A stretch of 62,943 bases of DNA from Leptolyngbya iicbica LK (GTDB taxonomy: Bacteria; Cyanobacteriota; Cyanobacteriia; Phormidesmidales; Phormidesmidaceae). The DNA is taken from NCBI RefSeq assembly GCF_004212215.1, contig NZ_QVFV01000005.1, positions 307,174 to 370,116 on the forward strand. The letters run 5' to 3'. Positions 23,545 through 31,827 of the stretch are shown one piece after another. Made by a program: the position numbers and the translations under genes. The notes below the pieces were generated by a model. It had not been told where the DNA came from, searched no databases, and saw only the letters and a list, made by a program, of their open reading frames with translations. Each line of letters opens with the position of its first letter. Position 1 is the first letter of the stretch.

Positions 23545-25014
23545 ATGACTGACTCTAATCAAACGTCTAATCCCAACGACTCCCCCCCATCCCCGCCGCC
23601 GAGCAATAACGAATTGGCCCTGCAGCGCACCGAGATGGCGAAACAACGCACCGGCCTAGCCGAGCAGCGTACCGAGATGGCGGAGAAACGTACCGGCCTG
23701 TCCATCCAGCGCACCGATCTGGCAGCAGAACGGAACGACCTGGCGATGGTGCGCACCGCGCTGGCCCGCGAACGCACCCGGGCTGCGGAGGAACGCACCC
23801 TGATGGCGTGGATTCGTACCGCCCTATCCATGATTAGCTTTGGGTTTGGCATCGATCGCCTATTCAAATATCTGGACAAAACCGAGGCCAGCACGGGTAT
23901 CAACGTGCTGACCGAGGAACGGATTCTGGGGTTGAGTTTGATGTCGCTGGGGTTGTTTACCCTGGTCGCCGCCATCATCAACCACTGGCGCATTCTCAAA
24001 AATATTGAAACCGAGGAGTACGAATACACACCGGGATGGTCCCAGGGCTTAACCGTCGCGATCGTGCTGCTGTTTTTGGGACTGGCCGCATTTATTCCCC
24101 TGGTCATTAACGGCGTCACCTTAGGCGAAGTCTTCACCCTCGACAGCCAGATCCTGCAGACCCTGGCCGCTCTGGCGATTTTCCTCCTCATGCTGACCTT
24201 AGGGGTTAAAACCGAGTTGGCAGACTTGGTCATCCTCTGGCGGCAGCCACAGCTACTGATGCGGGCTTTGGTCGCCGCGTTAGTCTTATTTCCCGTCGGC
24301 GCGGGCGTGATCGGCTACGTCTTGTTGAAAGACACGTCAGTGGGAATCACGATTGGAGTCGGGCTAGTCGCCCTGGCTGCCGCGCCCGGCGCCCCGTTGT
24401 TAACCACGCGGGCCACGATGGCCGGGGGCAATGTGGCGATCGCCACCAGCCTGCAAGTCACCCTCGCGACCCTCGCAGTGGTGACCACGCCGATCACGCT
24501 GTTCATCTTCACGACAATTTTTACCAACGTAGAGGCTAATGGTGAGTTTCTCCTGATTGCTAAACAAGTCATCATGGTGCAGTTTTTGCCCTTGGGGTTG
24601 GGGCTCCTGGTGCGGCGGTTAGGCGGTGAGTCAGCGGCCAACATCGGTGAACTGTTGACCACCGTGGCGAATACGTTATTCATCGTGTTGACCGTGTTCT
24701 TAATCGGGCTCAGTTGGGTCTTGTTGCCCACCGTGCCCTGGCGGGGCTTTGCGGTCATTCCGCCAGTGGTGTTATTCGGCCTGGCCTGCGGCCATTGGCT
24801 CGGCGGCCCTGAGCTAGGCAATCGGTCTTCCATCGCGACTGGGGTGATTGCTCGGAATGCTGGCCTGGCGCTGTTTTTGGTGGCAGCCAATGGTGCGCCC
24901 AGGTCGATTCCGGTCATCATTGCTTACATGGTGGTGGGCGCGATTACCGCTCTGCCCTACAACATTTGGATTAAAAAGCAACAGCAGGCCGCGATCGCCC
25001 CCACCACTCCCTAG
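23545..25014 (+). CDS. Fusion: heptad-repeat arm, DUF202 and BASS-type transporter
   Basis: A 489-residue protein in three parts. Residues 1-22 are Pro/Ser-rich. Residues about 23-92 are a string of ten seven-residue units with RT or RN at fixed positions (LALQRTE, MAKQRTG, LAEQRTE, MAEKRTG and so on). The last units run seamlessly into the DUF202 motif ERTLMAWIRTAL. DUF202 membrane segments follow to about residue 190. Residues about 200-485 look like a bile acid:sodium symporter-family (BASS) domain of about nine segments, with APGAPLLTTRATMAGGNVAIATS and SSIATGVIARNAGLALFL as its recognisable blocks. The arm is probably a long cytoplasmic helix. Cargo is unknown; BASS relatives carry organic acids. 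The stop overlaps repeat A. Confidence 0.82.
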   Translation: MTDSNQTSNPNDSPPSPPPSNNELALQRTEMAKQRTGLAEQRTEMAEKRTGLSIQRTDLAAERNDLAMVRTALARERTRAAEERTLMAWIRTALSMISFGFGIDRLFKYLDKTEASTGINVLTEERILGLSLMSLGLFTLVAAIINHWRILKNIETEEYEYTPGWSQGLTVAIVLLFLGLAAFIPLVINGVTLGEVFTLDSQILQTLAALAIFLLMLTLGVKTELADLVILWRQPQLLMRALVAALVLFPVGAGVIGYVLLKDTSVGITIGVGLVALAAAPGAPLLTTRATMAGGNVAIATSLQVTLATLAVVTTPITLFIFTTIFTNVEANGEFLLIAKQVIMVQFLPLGLGLLVRRLGGESAANIGELLTTVANTLFIVLTVFLIGLSWVLLPTVPWRGFAVIPPVVLFGLACGHWLGGPELGNRSSIATGVIARNAGLALFLVAANGAPRSIPVIIAYMVVGAITALPYNIWIKKQQQAAIAPTTP

Positions 25015-25060
25015 TGCAGCTTCCAACCTAAACTCACCGATTAGTAGCGGGGTGTCGAGT
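25011..25060. repeat. Dispersed repeat, copy A (before the FGE gene)
   Basis: CTAGTGCAGCTTCCAA, then CTAAACTCACCGA, then TTAGTAGCGGGGTGTCGAGT. It matches copy B at 26300-26342 in the same orientation, with a 5-6 base gap and a few mismatches. The two copies flank the formylglycine-generating-enzyme gene as direct repeats. They could be IS or MITE ends; this is inference. Confidence 0.5.
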
Positions 25061-25195
25061 TTACGAGACCCACGGCTGAATCGGTCCCGTCGGTCGCACT
25101 GCCTTTGACCTACGCTACAGCCCACACAAATTTCTAGCCTTGACAGAGCCCTATTCGTGAGAATTCAAACCTCAAACCTGAAACCCGCCCTCACT

Positions 25196-26200
25196 ATGAA
25201 ACGTTTGCTTTGCCAGCTCATTACCGTTCTTTCAATTGTCCTTGCCAGTTGGGGCATGGGGGGGAATGCGATCGCCGCTCCGGCTAACTCCCTCTGCCCC
25301 AGCGACATGGTGTATATCCCCGGCGGCACCTTCACCATGGGGTCCGACAATCCCGATTTTGTGGAAGAGAAAATCGCTGAGGATGTCACCGTCAGCAGCT
25401 TTTGCATCGAGCCCCACGAAGTTACCAACGCCCAGTTTGCGGAGTTTGTCGAAGCCACGGGCTATGTGACAGTGGCCGAACGCCCCCTCTCCCAAGAACA
25501 GTTTCCGGAGCTGACAGAGGCGGAACGGGCACCGGGTTCCCTGGTGTTCCAGCCGCCGGAAGAGGGCATTCAGCAGGTAGCTTACCTGAGTTGGTGGCAC
25601 TGGCAACCAGGGGCCGACTGGCGGCATCCCTTTGGCCCCGACAGCGATCTGCAAGGGAAGGCGGATCATCCCGTCGTCCAGATTGCCTATGAGGATGCGG
25701 TCGCGTATGCCCAGTGGCGCGATCGCCAGCTCCCCACCGAAGCCCAGTGGGAATATGCGGCTCGCGGCGGCAACGACGAATGGACCTACACCTGGGGCGA
25801 ACAATACTCCGCCGAGCAGGCCAATACCTGGCAGGGCATGTTCCCCTTCTTTAACACCAAAGAGGATGGTCATTTGGGCACCGCTCCCGCGATGTCCTTT
25901 CCGCCCAATGGCTATGGCCTGTACGACATGACCGGCAACGTCTGGGAACTCACCGCGAGCTGGTTCACGGTGCAGCACGACGACCTCGCCCACCAAACCG
26001 ACCCCACAGGCCCCACCCAAGCCGTCAGCTATGACCCCAAAAAGCCCATGGATGGCGCGATGCACGTGATCAAAGGCGGTTCTTATCTCTGCGCCAAAAA
26101 CTACTGCAGCCGCTACCGTCCCGCCGCCCGTGAATCGCAAGCGCTGGATACCGGCACCACCCATGTTGGGTTCCGCCTGGTGCGATCGCTCGATAGCTAA
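25196..26200 (+). CDS. Exported formylglycine-generating enzyme (FGE/SUMF1 family)
   Basis: Starting at the ATG at 25196 gives 334 residues; an upstream GTG at 25157 is less likely. A Sec signal peptide covers residues 1-28 (core LITVLSIVLASWG, cleavage after NAIAA). The FGE-sulfatase domain fills the rest: MVYIPGGTFTMGSD, EVTNAQFAEFV, HPVVQIAYEDAVAYAQW, RLPTEAQWEYAAR-like block, GLYDMTGNVWEL, and GGSYLCAKNYCSRYRPAAR. The two cysteines there (C299 and C304) match the copper-binding pair of true aerobic FGEs, which separates it from cofactor-free look-alikes. FGE oxidises the motif Cys of sulfatases to formylglycine using oxygen and copper. An export signal suggests that it matures the neighbouring exported sulfatases in the periplasm, as the eukaryotic enzyme does in the ER. 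Confidence 0.92.
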   Translation: MKRLLCQLITVLSIVLASWGMGGNAIAAPANSLCPSDMVYIPGGTFTMGSDNPDFVEEKIAEDVTVSSFCIEPHEVTNAQFAEFVEATGYVTVAERPLSQEQFPELTEAERAPGSLVFQPPEEGIQQVAYLSWWHWQPGADWRHPFGPDSDLQGKADHPVVQIAYEDAVAYAQWRDRQLPTEAQWEYAARGGNDEWTYTWGEQYSAEQANTWQGMFPFFNTKEDGHLGTAPAMSFPPNGYGLYDMTGNVWELTASWFTVQHDDLAHQTDPTGPTQAVSYDPKKPMDGAMHVIKGGSYLCAKNYCSRYRPAARESQALDTGTTHVGFRLVRSLDS

Positions 26201-27001
26201 TCTCAAACCCTCTCAACTGGCCATTTACTCCAGACTCATTCGCAGCATTAGGGTGGCCATCTGCAGATATGTTCTAATCGATGAAAGCAGCGTCAACGAC
26301 TAGTGCAGCGTCAAATCTAAAGTTAGTAGCGTGGTGTCGAGTACAGCTTCAATCGCCCTGTGGGTCGTATTGCATGACCCACTAGCCAAATTGAGATCTG
26401 GCTATAGGGGCGCATGGCGTGGCCCTTACCCAATCTTCGGGATTTGATGCAATCGTCTACCCGCAAGCTGCTTGAACAATTGCATCTCAATCGGCTCACG
26501 ACCCGTTTGTAACGCTCGGAAACTGAGTGGACCGCTTCGATTTGGCTCAAAAAGTGACCTTATCTCCTACAGATAACCTGATCTGCGAGGTCCAGGACGG
26601 CAGTTCGTCCTGGTCGATGGGGGTCTGGGGGCAAAACGAAATTGCCCCCAGTCGCCACACCTCAACAAAGCCAGTATCTCTGCCTGACGACGCCTGGGCA
26701 GCTACTGTCGGAAGTGTTGCTATTCATGGCTTTCCCCGAATTATGCCTAATGAATAGCAAACTCGAGGGATGTAAGGGGCTAAGTTGCGGTCAAGTTATT
26801 AAAAACAATTTGTGTATGCTGAGTAGCTCTGTAGGCATGAGACTTGAATAAGTTGTGATAGCCATCCTAGCCGTCCCCAGTGAAGCAGCACTTTCACAGC
26901 CCTCGAGTTGAGAATTTTACGGTTTACAAACAACTGCGTTCCCTAAAGTCGGATTTTTTACGACAATACATTCACCCACTGACAGATTTTAGGAATCTCC
27001 G
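26201..27001. other. Gene-poor 800-base stretch with repeat B and possible decayed sequence
   Basis: Apart from repeat B, nothing convincing is seen. Weak open frames (26323-26550 minus, 26527-26757 plus) lack a ribosome-binding site, a signal or family motifs. Their short broken character fits remnants of a mobile element, which I cannot confirm. Bases 26880-27001 are the AT-richer leader of ilvE. Confidence 0.35.
26300..26342. repeat. Dispersed repeat, copy B (after the FGE gene)
   Basis: CTAGTGCAGCGTCAAATCTA followed by AAGTTAGTAGCGTGGTGTCGAGT, a direct partner of copy A at 25011-25060. It lies 100 bases after the FGE stop. Confidence 0.5.
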
Positions 27002-27919
27002 ATGCCACAGTTCCTGCCGATTGCCTACTTTCAGCAAAAGTTTTGCCCCTTCGAAGAAGCGACGATCTCCATTGCCACCCACGGCCTGCACTACGGCACC
27101 GGAGCCTTTGGGGGGCTGCGTGGCCTGCCCGACCCTGCCAACCCTCAACAAGCGCTGCTCTTTCGGTTAGAACGGCACTGTCGCCGCCTCAGCCAAAGCG
27201 CTCAATTTTTGCAGTACGACTTGGATGCGAGTCACATCAAGTCTGTCATCATCGAGTTCGTCAAGAAAAATCACCCCACGGAACCGTTCTACATTCGCCC
27301 ACTGGTCTACACGTCAGACTTGGGTATTGCCCCTCGGGTGCATGATGTGGAACATGATTTTGCAGTGTATGGTCTGCCCCTGGGCGACTACCTCTCGCCG
27401 GAGGGCATCACCTGTCGCATTAGCTCCTGGCAGCGCCCGTCGGATCTCAATCTGCCCCTGCGCGGCAAAATCACGGGCTGCTACATCAACTCGTCGCTAG
27501 CGAAAACCGAGGCGAAAAAGTCCGGCTTTGATGAGGCTATTATGCTGAATTCCCAGGGCAAGGTCAGCGAAGCGTCGGGCATGAATATCTTTTTGGTGCG
27601 GGAGGGACAGCTCATCACCCCCGGCGTGGATCAAGACATTTTGGAAGGCATCACCCGCAACAGCGTGATTCAAGTGGCCCAAGATCTGGGGATGCCGGTG
27701 CTAGAACGGTCGGTCGATCGCACCGAACTGCTCATCGCTGACGAAGTGTTTCTCTGTGGCACCGCTGCCCGCATCACCCCCGTCAAGCGCATTGAGAACT
27801 ACACCCTGCCCACCGATCGCCCCATCACTACGAAGTTGCAGGATCTGTTGAAAGCGATCGTCGAAAACCGTGAACCGAAATATCGCGACTGGGTGGATGT
27901 GATTCCCCTGGGCAACTAA
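27002..27919 (+). CDS. ilvE: Branched-chain amino-acid aminotransferase
   Basis: A 305-residue enzyme of the fold-type IV PLP family. Blocks visible are ATHGLHYGTGAFGGLRG near the start, then RPLVYTSDLGIAP, and GKITGCYINSSLAKTEAKKSGFDEAIMLN, whose lysine before SGFDEA is in the usual region of the PLP-binding site. VSEASGMNIFLVREG and the C-terminal EVFLCGTAARITPV complete the family pattern. It transfers amino groups to and from leucine, isoleucine and valine in the cytosol, the last step of their synthesis. The start at 27002 gives the expected N-terminus. It stands alone: neighbours on both sides are unrelated, and the gene downstream is convergent. Confidence 0.92.
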   Translation: MPQFLPIAYFQQKFCPFEEATISIATHGLHYGTGAFGGLRGLPDPANPQQALLFRLERHCRRLSQSAQFLQYDLDASHIKSVIIEFVKKNHPTEPFYIRPLVYTSDLGIAPRVHDVEHDFAVYGLPLGDYLSPEGITCRISSWQRPSDLNLPLRGKITGCYINSSLAKTEAKKSGFDEAIMLNSQGKVSEASGMNIFLVREGQLITPGVDQDILEGITRNSVIQVAQDLGMPVLERSVDRTELLIADEVFLCGTAARITPVKRIENYTLPTDRPITTKLQDLLKAIVENREPKYRDWVDVIPLGN

Positions 27920-27929
27920 GACTTAGATT

Positions 27930-28466
27930 TCAGCACACTCGCGATGGTTCAAACTCATGGGCACTGGCAGAGGTGGCGAGTTTTTGGTCAGCGGCGGAGC
28001 TTCTAATCCTCGCTCCTAGCAGCTCCCAAAGCGCGGTCAAGTGAGGCTGGACTGAGACTTGATTATCCGCTTCGGCAACCACCAACCAGGTGCCTTGCAG
28101 TTGGGCCGCATCACAGCCGATGACCTGTTTTTGCCCTGCCAAAATTCCAGACGAATACAGCACTTGCGACCAAACGGTGTCTCCACCGTTGCGGCCATAG
28201 GCTCCCGACGCATAGACGGCGGCACCATACTCGACGCGGCCAGAGGCGATCGCTTGACGCATCGAAATCCCCGCAGCTTTGGCAGCCGTCAGAGCGGCGG
28301 CTGCTTTTTGGCGACTGCCCCACCAGGGCTGCTTTTTGAGGGTGGCTTCTAATTCTTCAAAAGATCCGGTCACAGTTGAGAAGGTCATCGTTCTCGTTTT
28401 GTGGGTGGTGCCAAATACCGCAGTGACAGCCATGAGATGGTGACTCAGCGTTTGCAGAACAGTCAT
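27930..28466 (-). CDS. Hypothetical protein
   Basis: A 178-residue protein preceded by GGAG with 8 bases to the ATG, which supports this start. Residues about 37-150 look globular, with alternating helix and strand (EELEATLKKQPWWGSRQKAAAALTA region and VWSQVLYSSGILAG region), and there is no signal peptide or membrane segment. One cysteine lies at CDAAQLQ and one at the very end. No family recognised. It converges with ilvE across an 11-base gap. Confidence 0.5.
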   Translation of the reverse strand: MTVLQTLSHHLMAVTAVFGTTHKTRTMTFSTVTGSFEELEATLKKQPWWGSRQKAAAALTAAKAAGISMRQAIASGRVEYGAAVYASGAYGRNGGDTVWSQVLYSSGILAGQKQVIGCDAAQLQGTWLVVAEADNQVSVQPHLTALWELLGARIRSSAADQKLATSASAHEFEPSRVC

Positions 28467-29048
28467 GTCGTAGACTCCAGAAAATTTCAGAACAGAAGAA
28501 CACGGTAAATTGCACCCAACGAACTCACTCGCCCCTGACGCATAGCCGACTGACTCACGACCGACAGATCAGTCATCCGCGAGCCCAACACTGACCGGCT
28601 TAACAATTTGCTGGTTGCCAGCGATGTCGGTGCTCTATCAACAGGTTATTGAGGCGGTGTATACGCTGATGTGTGAGCCATGTCTGCGTTCTGTATAAGA
28701 ACACGCTCATCTTGCCAACTGGGGCTACTCAGATGCTTGAAAGGTAGTTTCCGGTTGAGATGTCTTAAATATTAGGATTAACGCCTGGGTTGTACCGTTC
28801 TGGCGCGGCAAATTCAAAGGCGACTCAATCAACTTCAAAGGCGACCTGGCCTCAGCGATCGGGCGGCATCGCTGTATCTAGCCAATCGTCCAAGGAGCTC
28901 CTTTACTTTCGTGCTGACTGACCACTCCCCCAAGGCTGCTAAGTGGTCAGTCAGCACGATATGAACTTGATGGGCAATGGTGACATCCCTAGCATCGACT
29001 GCACTAAGGGCGCCGGAATGGAGCCGCGAAACTATGGCGAAGTCAGCT
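28467..29048. other. Intergenic region with one strong hairpin
   Basis: No coding feature is convincing. Its only clear structure is the 18-bp hairpin at 28909-28959, listed separately. The rest is ordinary base composition with no visible tRNA, riboswitch or repeat. Confidence 0.35.
28909..28959. repeat. Perfect 18-bp inverted repeat
   Basis: TCGTGCTGACTGACCACT (28909-28926) pairs exactly with AGTGGTCAGTCAGCACGA (28942-28959) around a 15-base loop CCCCCAAGGCTGCTA. No T-run follows on either strand, so it is not a standard terminator. It lies 90 bases downstream of the minus-strand gene that ends at 29049 and far from any start. Confidence 0.6.
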
Positions 29049-29657
29049 TTAAGGCGATGGGCGATCGGTCGTGTCTGCCGGGAACTGGGGCACTAACAGC
29101 GGGCCATCGTCAGTAGACTCAATGTTGTAAAAAATGCGGCTTTCTGCTGAAGCGCAACACAACGCATCTTCCGGAGCGTAGCGGTTAAAGAAGGCATCGA
29201 TCGAGCCGTCGTTATACAGCCGCACATCGTACAGGCTGCCATCGGTGCGCGAGTCCATCAAATTAGGAGACAGCGTACCTGCGAAGTCGCCATCTACAAA
29301 GACAAATGCTTGATAGCTAAAGGGGCGACACATGCCATCGGCGTTGGCCATGCCCATGACCAAGGTGGTGTCACCAAAAATATACGCCGGGCCGGTCAAG
29401 GTCCAGCCTGCAGCCTCCACTAGTGCATCTTCATACAACCGAGGCGAGCGAAAGGTGCGCTCACATTCTGACAGGTTGGAATATTCCAGTTCGGGAGCTA
29501 GCGGAATGGGGGCTCCGGGCACATTCCAATTGGTTTCCTCATCCAACCAGGTGCCGTCTTGCGTCGTTTGGGCGATCGCTCCCGGAGCCAGCAAGGATGC
29601 TCCCAGCGTCAAGGCTCCAGCCACTGCCAGCGTCGATGCCGAAAAGTTCATATCCAT
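29049..29657 (-). CDS. Exported LppP/LprE-like protein
   Basis: The ATG at 29657 follows GAGG by about 5 bases and opens with a Sec signal peptide (core ASTLAVAGALTLGASLLAPG, cleavage after AIA); this gives 202 residues. The mature region has CERTFRSPRLYEDALVEAAGW and the end block YAPEDALCCASAESRIFYNIE, with several cysteines. This layout resembles the LppP/LprE family of actinobacterial and cyanobacterial secreted proteins. There is no lipobox, so it is soluble periplasmic rather than a lipoprotein. The role of the family is not established. A longer start at 29693 is possible but disfavoured. Confidence 0.55.
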   Translation of the reverse strand: MDMNFSASTLAVAGALTLGASLLAPGAIAQTTQDGTWLDEETNWNVPGAPIPLAPELEYSNLSECERTFRSPRLYEDALVEAAGWTLTGPAYIFGDTTLVMGMANADGMCRPFSYQAFVFVDGDFAGTLSPNLMDSRTDGSLYDVRLYNDGSIDAFFNRYAPEDALCCASAESRIFYNIESTDDGPLLVPQFPADTTDRPSP

Positions 29658-29963
29658 AATTCCCTCTCTAAAAATTGGCTGAATTATAGTCACCCTTCAG
29701 CAAATCACAATCCGCCCGTCAGCCCTGGCGGCCCGGCAAAAGATTTAATAAACGTCCAGTCAAGCTTGTGAGAATCAACGTTTTTGTCTCTAGCCAAAGG
29801 CTTCGCGGCAAACGATATCAATGCGGTTGGCGCAAAACCCCAGATTGGGTGCCCCTCTATGCTGACTGAGATCTCCAGGCCAATAACTGTGGACATCAGC
29901 CGCCGCAAACTCATCAGAATGATGCAGAATAAACCCTAGTTATTTTGGGGCGACGGATTCCCG

Positions 29964-31367
29964 ATGTTAAGCAACGTTTGGCAGACTGTGACTCTCAATT
30001 GTTTCGCGCTATCACAGTGGCGCGAAGTCAGTGTGCTGCATCGGTTACTCAGCTTTGCCCGGACTTGGCGTCAGGGCAGTGTTTTGCTGCAATGGGGCGA
30101 GGCGATCGCCCTGGGCATCGTGGCGATTTTGTTTGCCCTGGCTCCCTACGTGCCGACTTCGTTGATTGGCGTTCTGTTGATCGCCTGCAGCGCCTTCTGG
30201 CTGTTGTTGACCCTGACCGACAACGCGGGGGAAGGGTTAACGCCGATTCATCTCGTTGTGATTACCTACTGGGGCGTGATGGTGTTGGCAACCGCCTTGT
30301 CGCCAGTACGGGGGGCGGCGATCGCTGGATTGATCAAACTCACCCTCAATGTCCTGTTATTCCTGCTGATGGCACGAGTCCTGCGACGGCCCCGACTGCG
30401 CACCACGCTAATTACGGTTTACCTGCTCACTAGTCTCATCGTGTCAGTCTTTGGACTGCGGCAATGGTTTTTTGGGGCCGATGCCCTGGCCACCTGGGTC
30501 GATCCGACCTCAAATTTGGCGGGCACCACTCGCGTCTACAGCTTTTTGGGTAACCCCAATCTGCTGGCAGGCTACCTGATTCCTGCTGTTATGTTGAGTG
30601 GGGCGGCCATCTTTGCCTGGCCCCGCTGGACACCCAAACTATTGGCGGTCTTGGCGCTGCTGGTCAACATGGCCTGTCTCGTGCTGACCTTCAGCCGGGG
30701 GGGGTGGCTCGGCTTTGTCGCCGCAGGCTTTACCCTCTTAGTCTTGCTCGTGCAGTTTTGGAGCCTGCGGTTCAACACCTTTTGGCAGCGGTGGGCCATT
30801 CCGGTGTTGCTGGGCGGGTCCGCCGCATTTTTGTTTTTTAGCATTGCTGCCCTCGATCCGCTGCGCGATCGCTTTATGAGCATTTTTGCGGGCCGCAGCG
30901 ACAGCAGCAACAACTTCCGTATCAATGTTTGGATGGCGGTGATCGACATGATTAAGGCTCGCCCCATCCTCGGTATTGGGCCTGGTAATGACGCCTTTAA
31001 TCAGGTGTATCCGCTGTTTCAACGCCCCCGCTACACCGCCCTCAGCGCTTATTCCATTTTTTTGGAAATCGCCGTAGAAGCCGGGTTGATTGGCTTAGCC
31101 TGCTTTATCTGGCTGCTCACTGTGACGTTTGGCCAAGGCTGGCGGCGATTACAGCAATTGCGCGAAACTCAGTCCACACAGGCTTACTGGCTCATGGCTG
31201 CGATCGCCACCATGATTGGCATGCTCGTGCATGGCCTGGTCGATACTATCTGGTTTCGTCCCCAGGTCAGCACTCTGTGGTGGTTGATGCTTGCGATCGT
31301 CGCGAGCTACTATCAAAGCCACCAGCAGTCATTTGAGCGCCATCAAGCTGCGCTCGATCAGGCCTGA
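29964..31367 (+). CDS. ictB: IctB-like / O-antigen-ligase-family membrane protein
   Basis: A 467-residue protein with about 11-12 membrane segments. The family signatures FLGNPNLLAGYLIPAVML and TFSRGGWLGFVAAG are present, as is ARPILGIGPGNDAFN near residue 340, which is the typical Wzy_C domain pattern. Cyanobacterial IctB was named as a putative bicarbonate transporter, but its sequence is that of O-antigen-ligase/polymerase proteins and its real role is debated. No polysaccharide genes adjoin it here. The start is the first Met; other Mets lie downstream, so the N-terminus is uncertain by a few residues. Confidence 0.88.
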   Translation: MLSNVWQTVTLNCFALSQWREVSVLHRLLSFARTWRQGSVLLQWGEAIALGIVAILFALAPYVPTSLIGVLLIACSAFWLLLTLTDNAGEGLTPIHLVVITYWGVMVLATALSPVRGAAIAGLIKLTLNVLLFLLMARVLRRPRLRTTLITVYLLTSLIVSVFGLRQWFFGADALATWVDPTSNLAGTTRVYSFLGNPNLLAGYLIPAVMLSGAAIFAWPRWTPKLLAVLALLVNMACLVLTFSRGGWLGFVAAGFTLLVLLVQFWSLRFNTFWQRWAIPVLLGGSAAFLFFSIAALDPLRDRFMSIFAGRSDSSNNFRINVWMAVIDMIKARPILGIGPGNDAFNQVYPLFQRPRYTALSAYSIFLEIAVEAGLIGLACFIWLLTVTFGQGWRRLQQLRETQSTQAYWLMAAIATMIGMLVHGLVDTIWFRPQVSTLWWLMLAIVASYYQSHQQSFERHQAALDQA

Positions 31368-31827
31368 CAACCATGAGGCTGGGCCATCAAAATGATGAAA
31401 TTTTCGCAAAGAAGCCGAGTCCGTGGGCTCATATGGTGGCTCAATCGCGACACTAGATTCAAACGTCTAACTGAGCGGGTGCAGAGTTGACTGCCGCAAG
31501 TGCTGTGACAATTGAGGAGGACGCATTCATCTAGGCGGAATTCAGCATTATCACCCTGTCCATTGTCGGTGAAAAACTGTTAGAGCATTAAACAGGTCTT
31601 TGGCGAGTGGCTTAGTCGTTAATTGACATCTTCTGACCAGTTCCTGACTGGGTAGACGTTATCAATAACATTAGGAGATGCTCTTTAAACCACGTAACAG
31701 CTAATCCTGGCAAAGCTTTCAGTACGATTAAAAACGTCTGTAGGCTGTTGCATGAATGCTTGCTCTGCACTGATTTAAAGGCTCTTTAACGTTTCTTTTG
31801 TGTAGATAGCTTTAAGGGTGCGATCGC
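31368..31827. other. Intergenic region upstream of the kinase gene
   Basis: About 460 bases in which I see no gene, RNA or clear repeat. The final 100 bases before the kinase start are AT-rich and are likely to contain its promoter. Confidence 0.3.
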
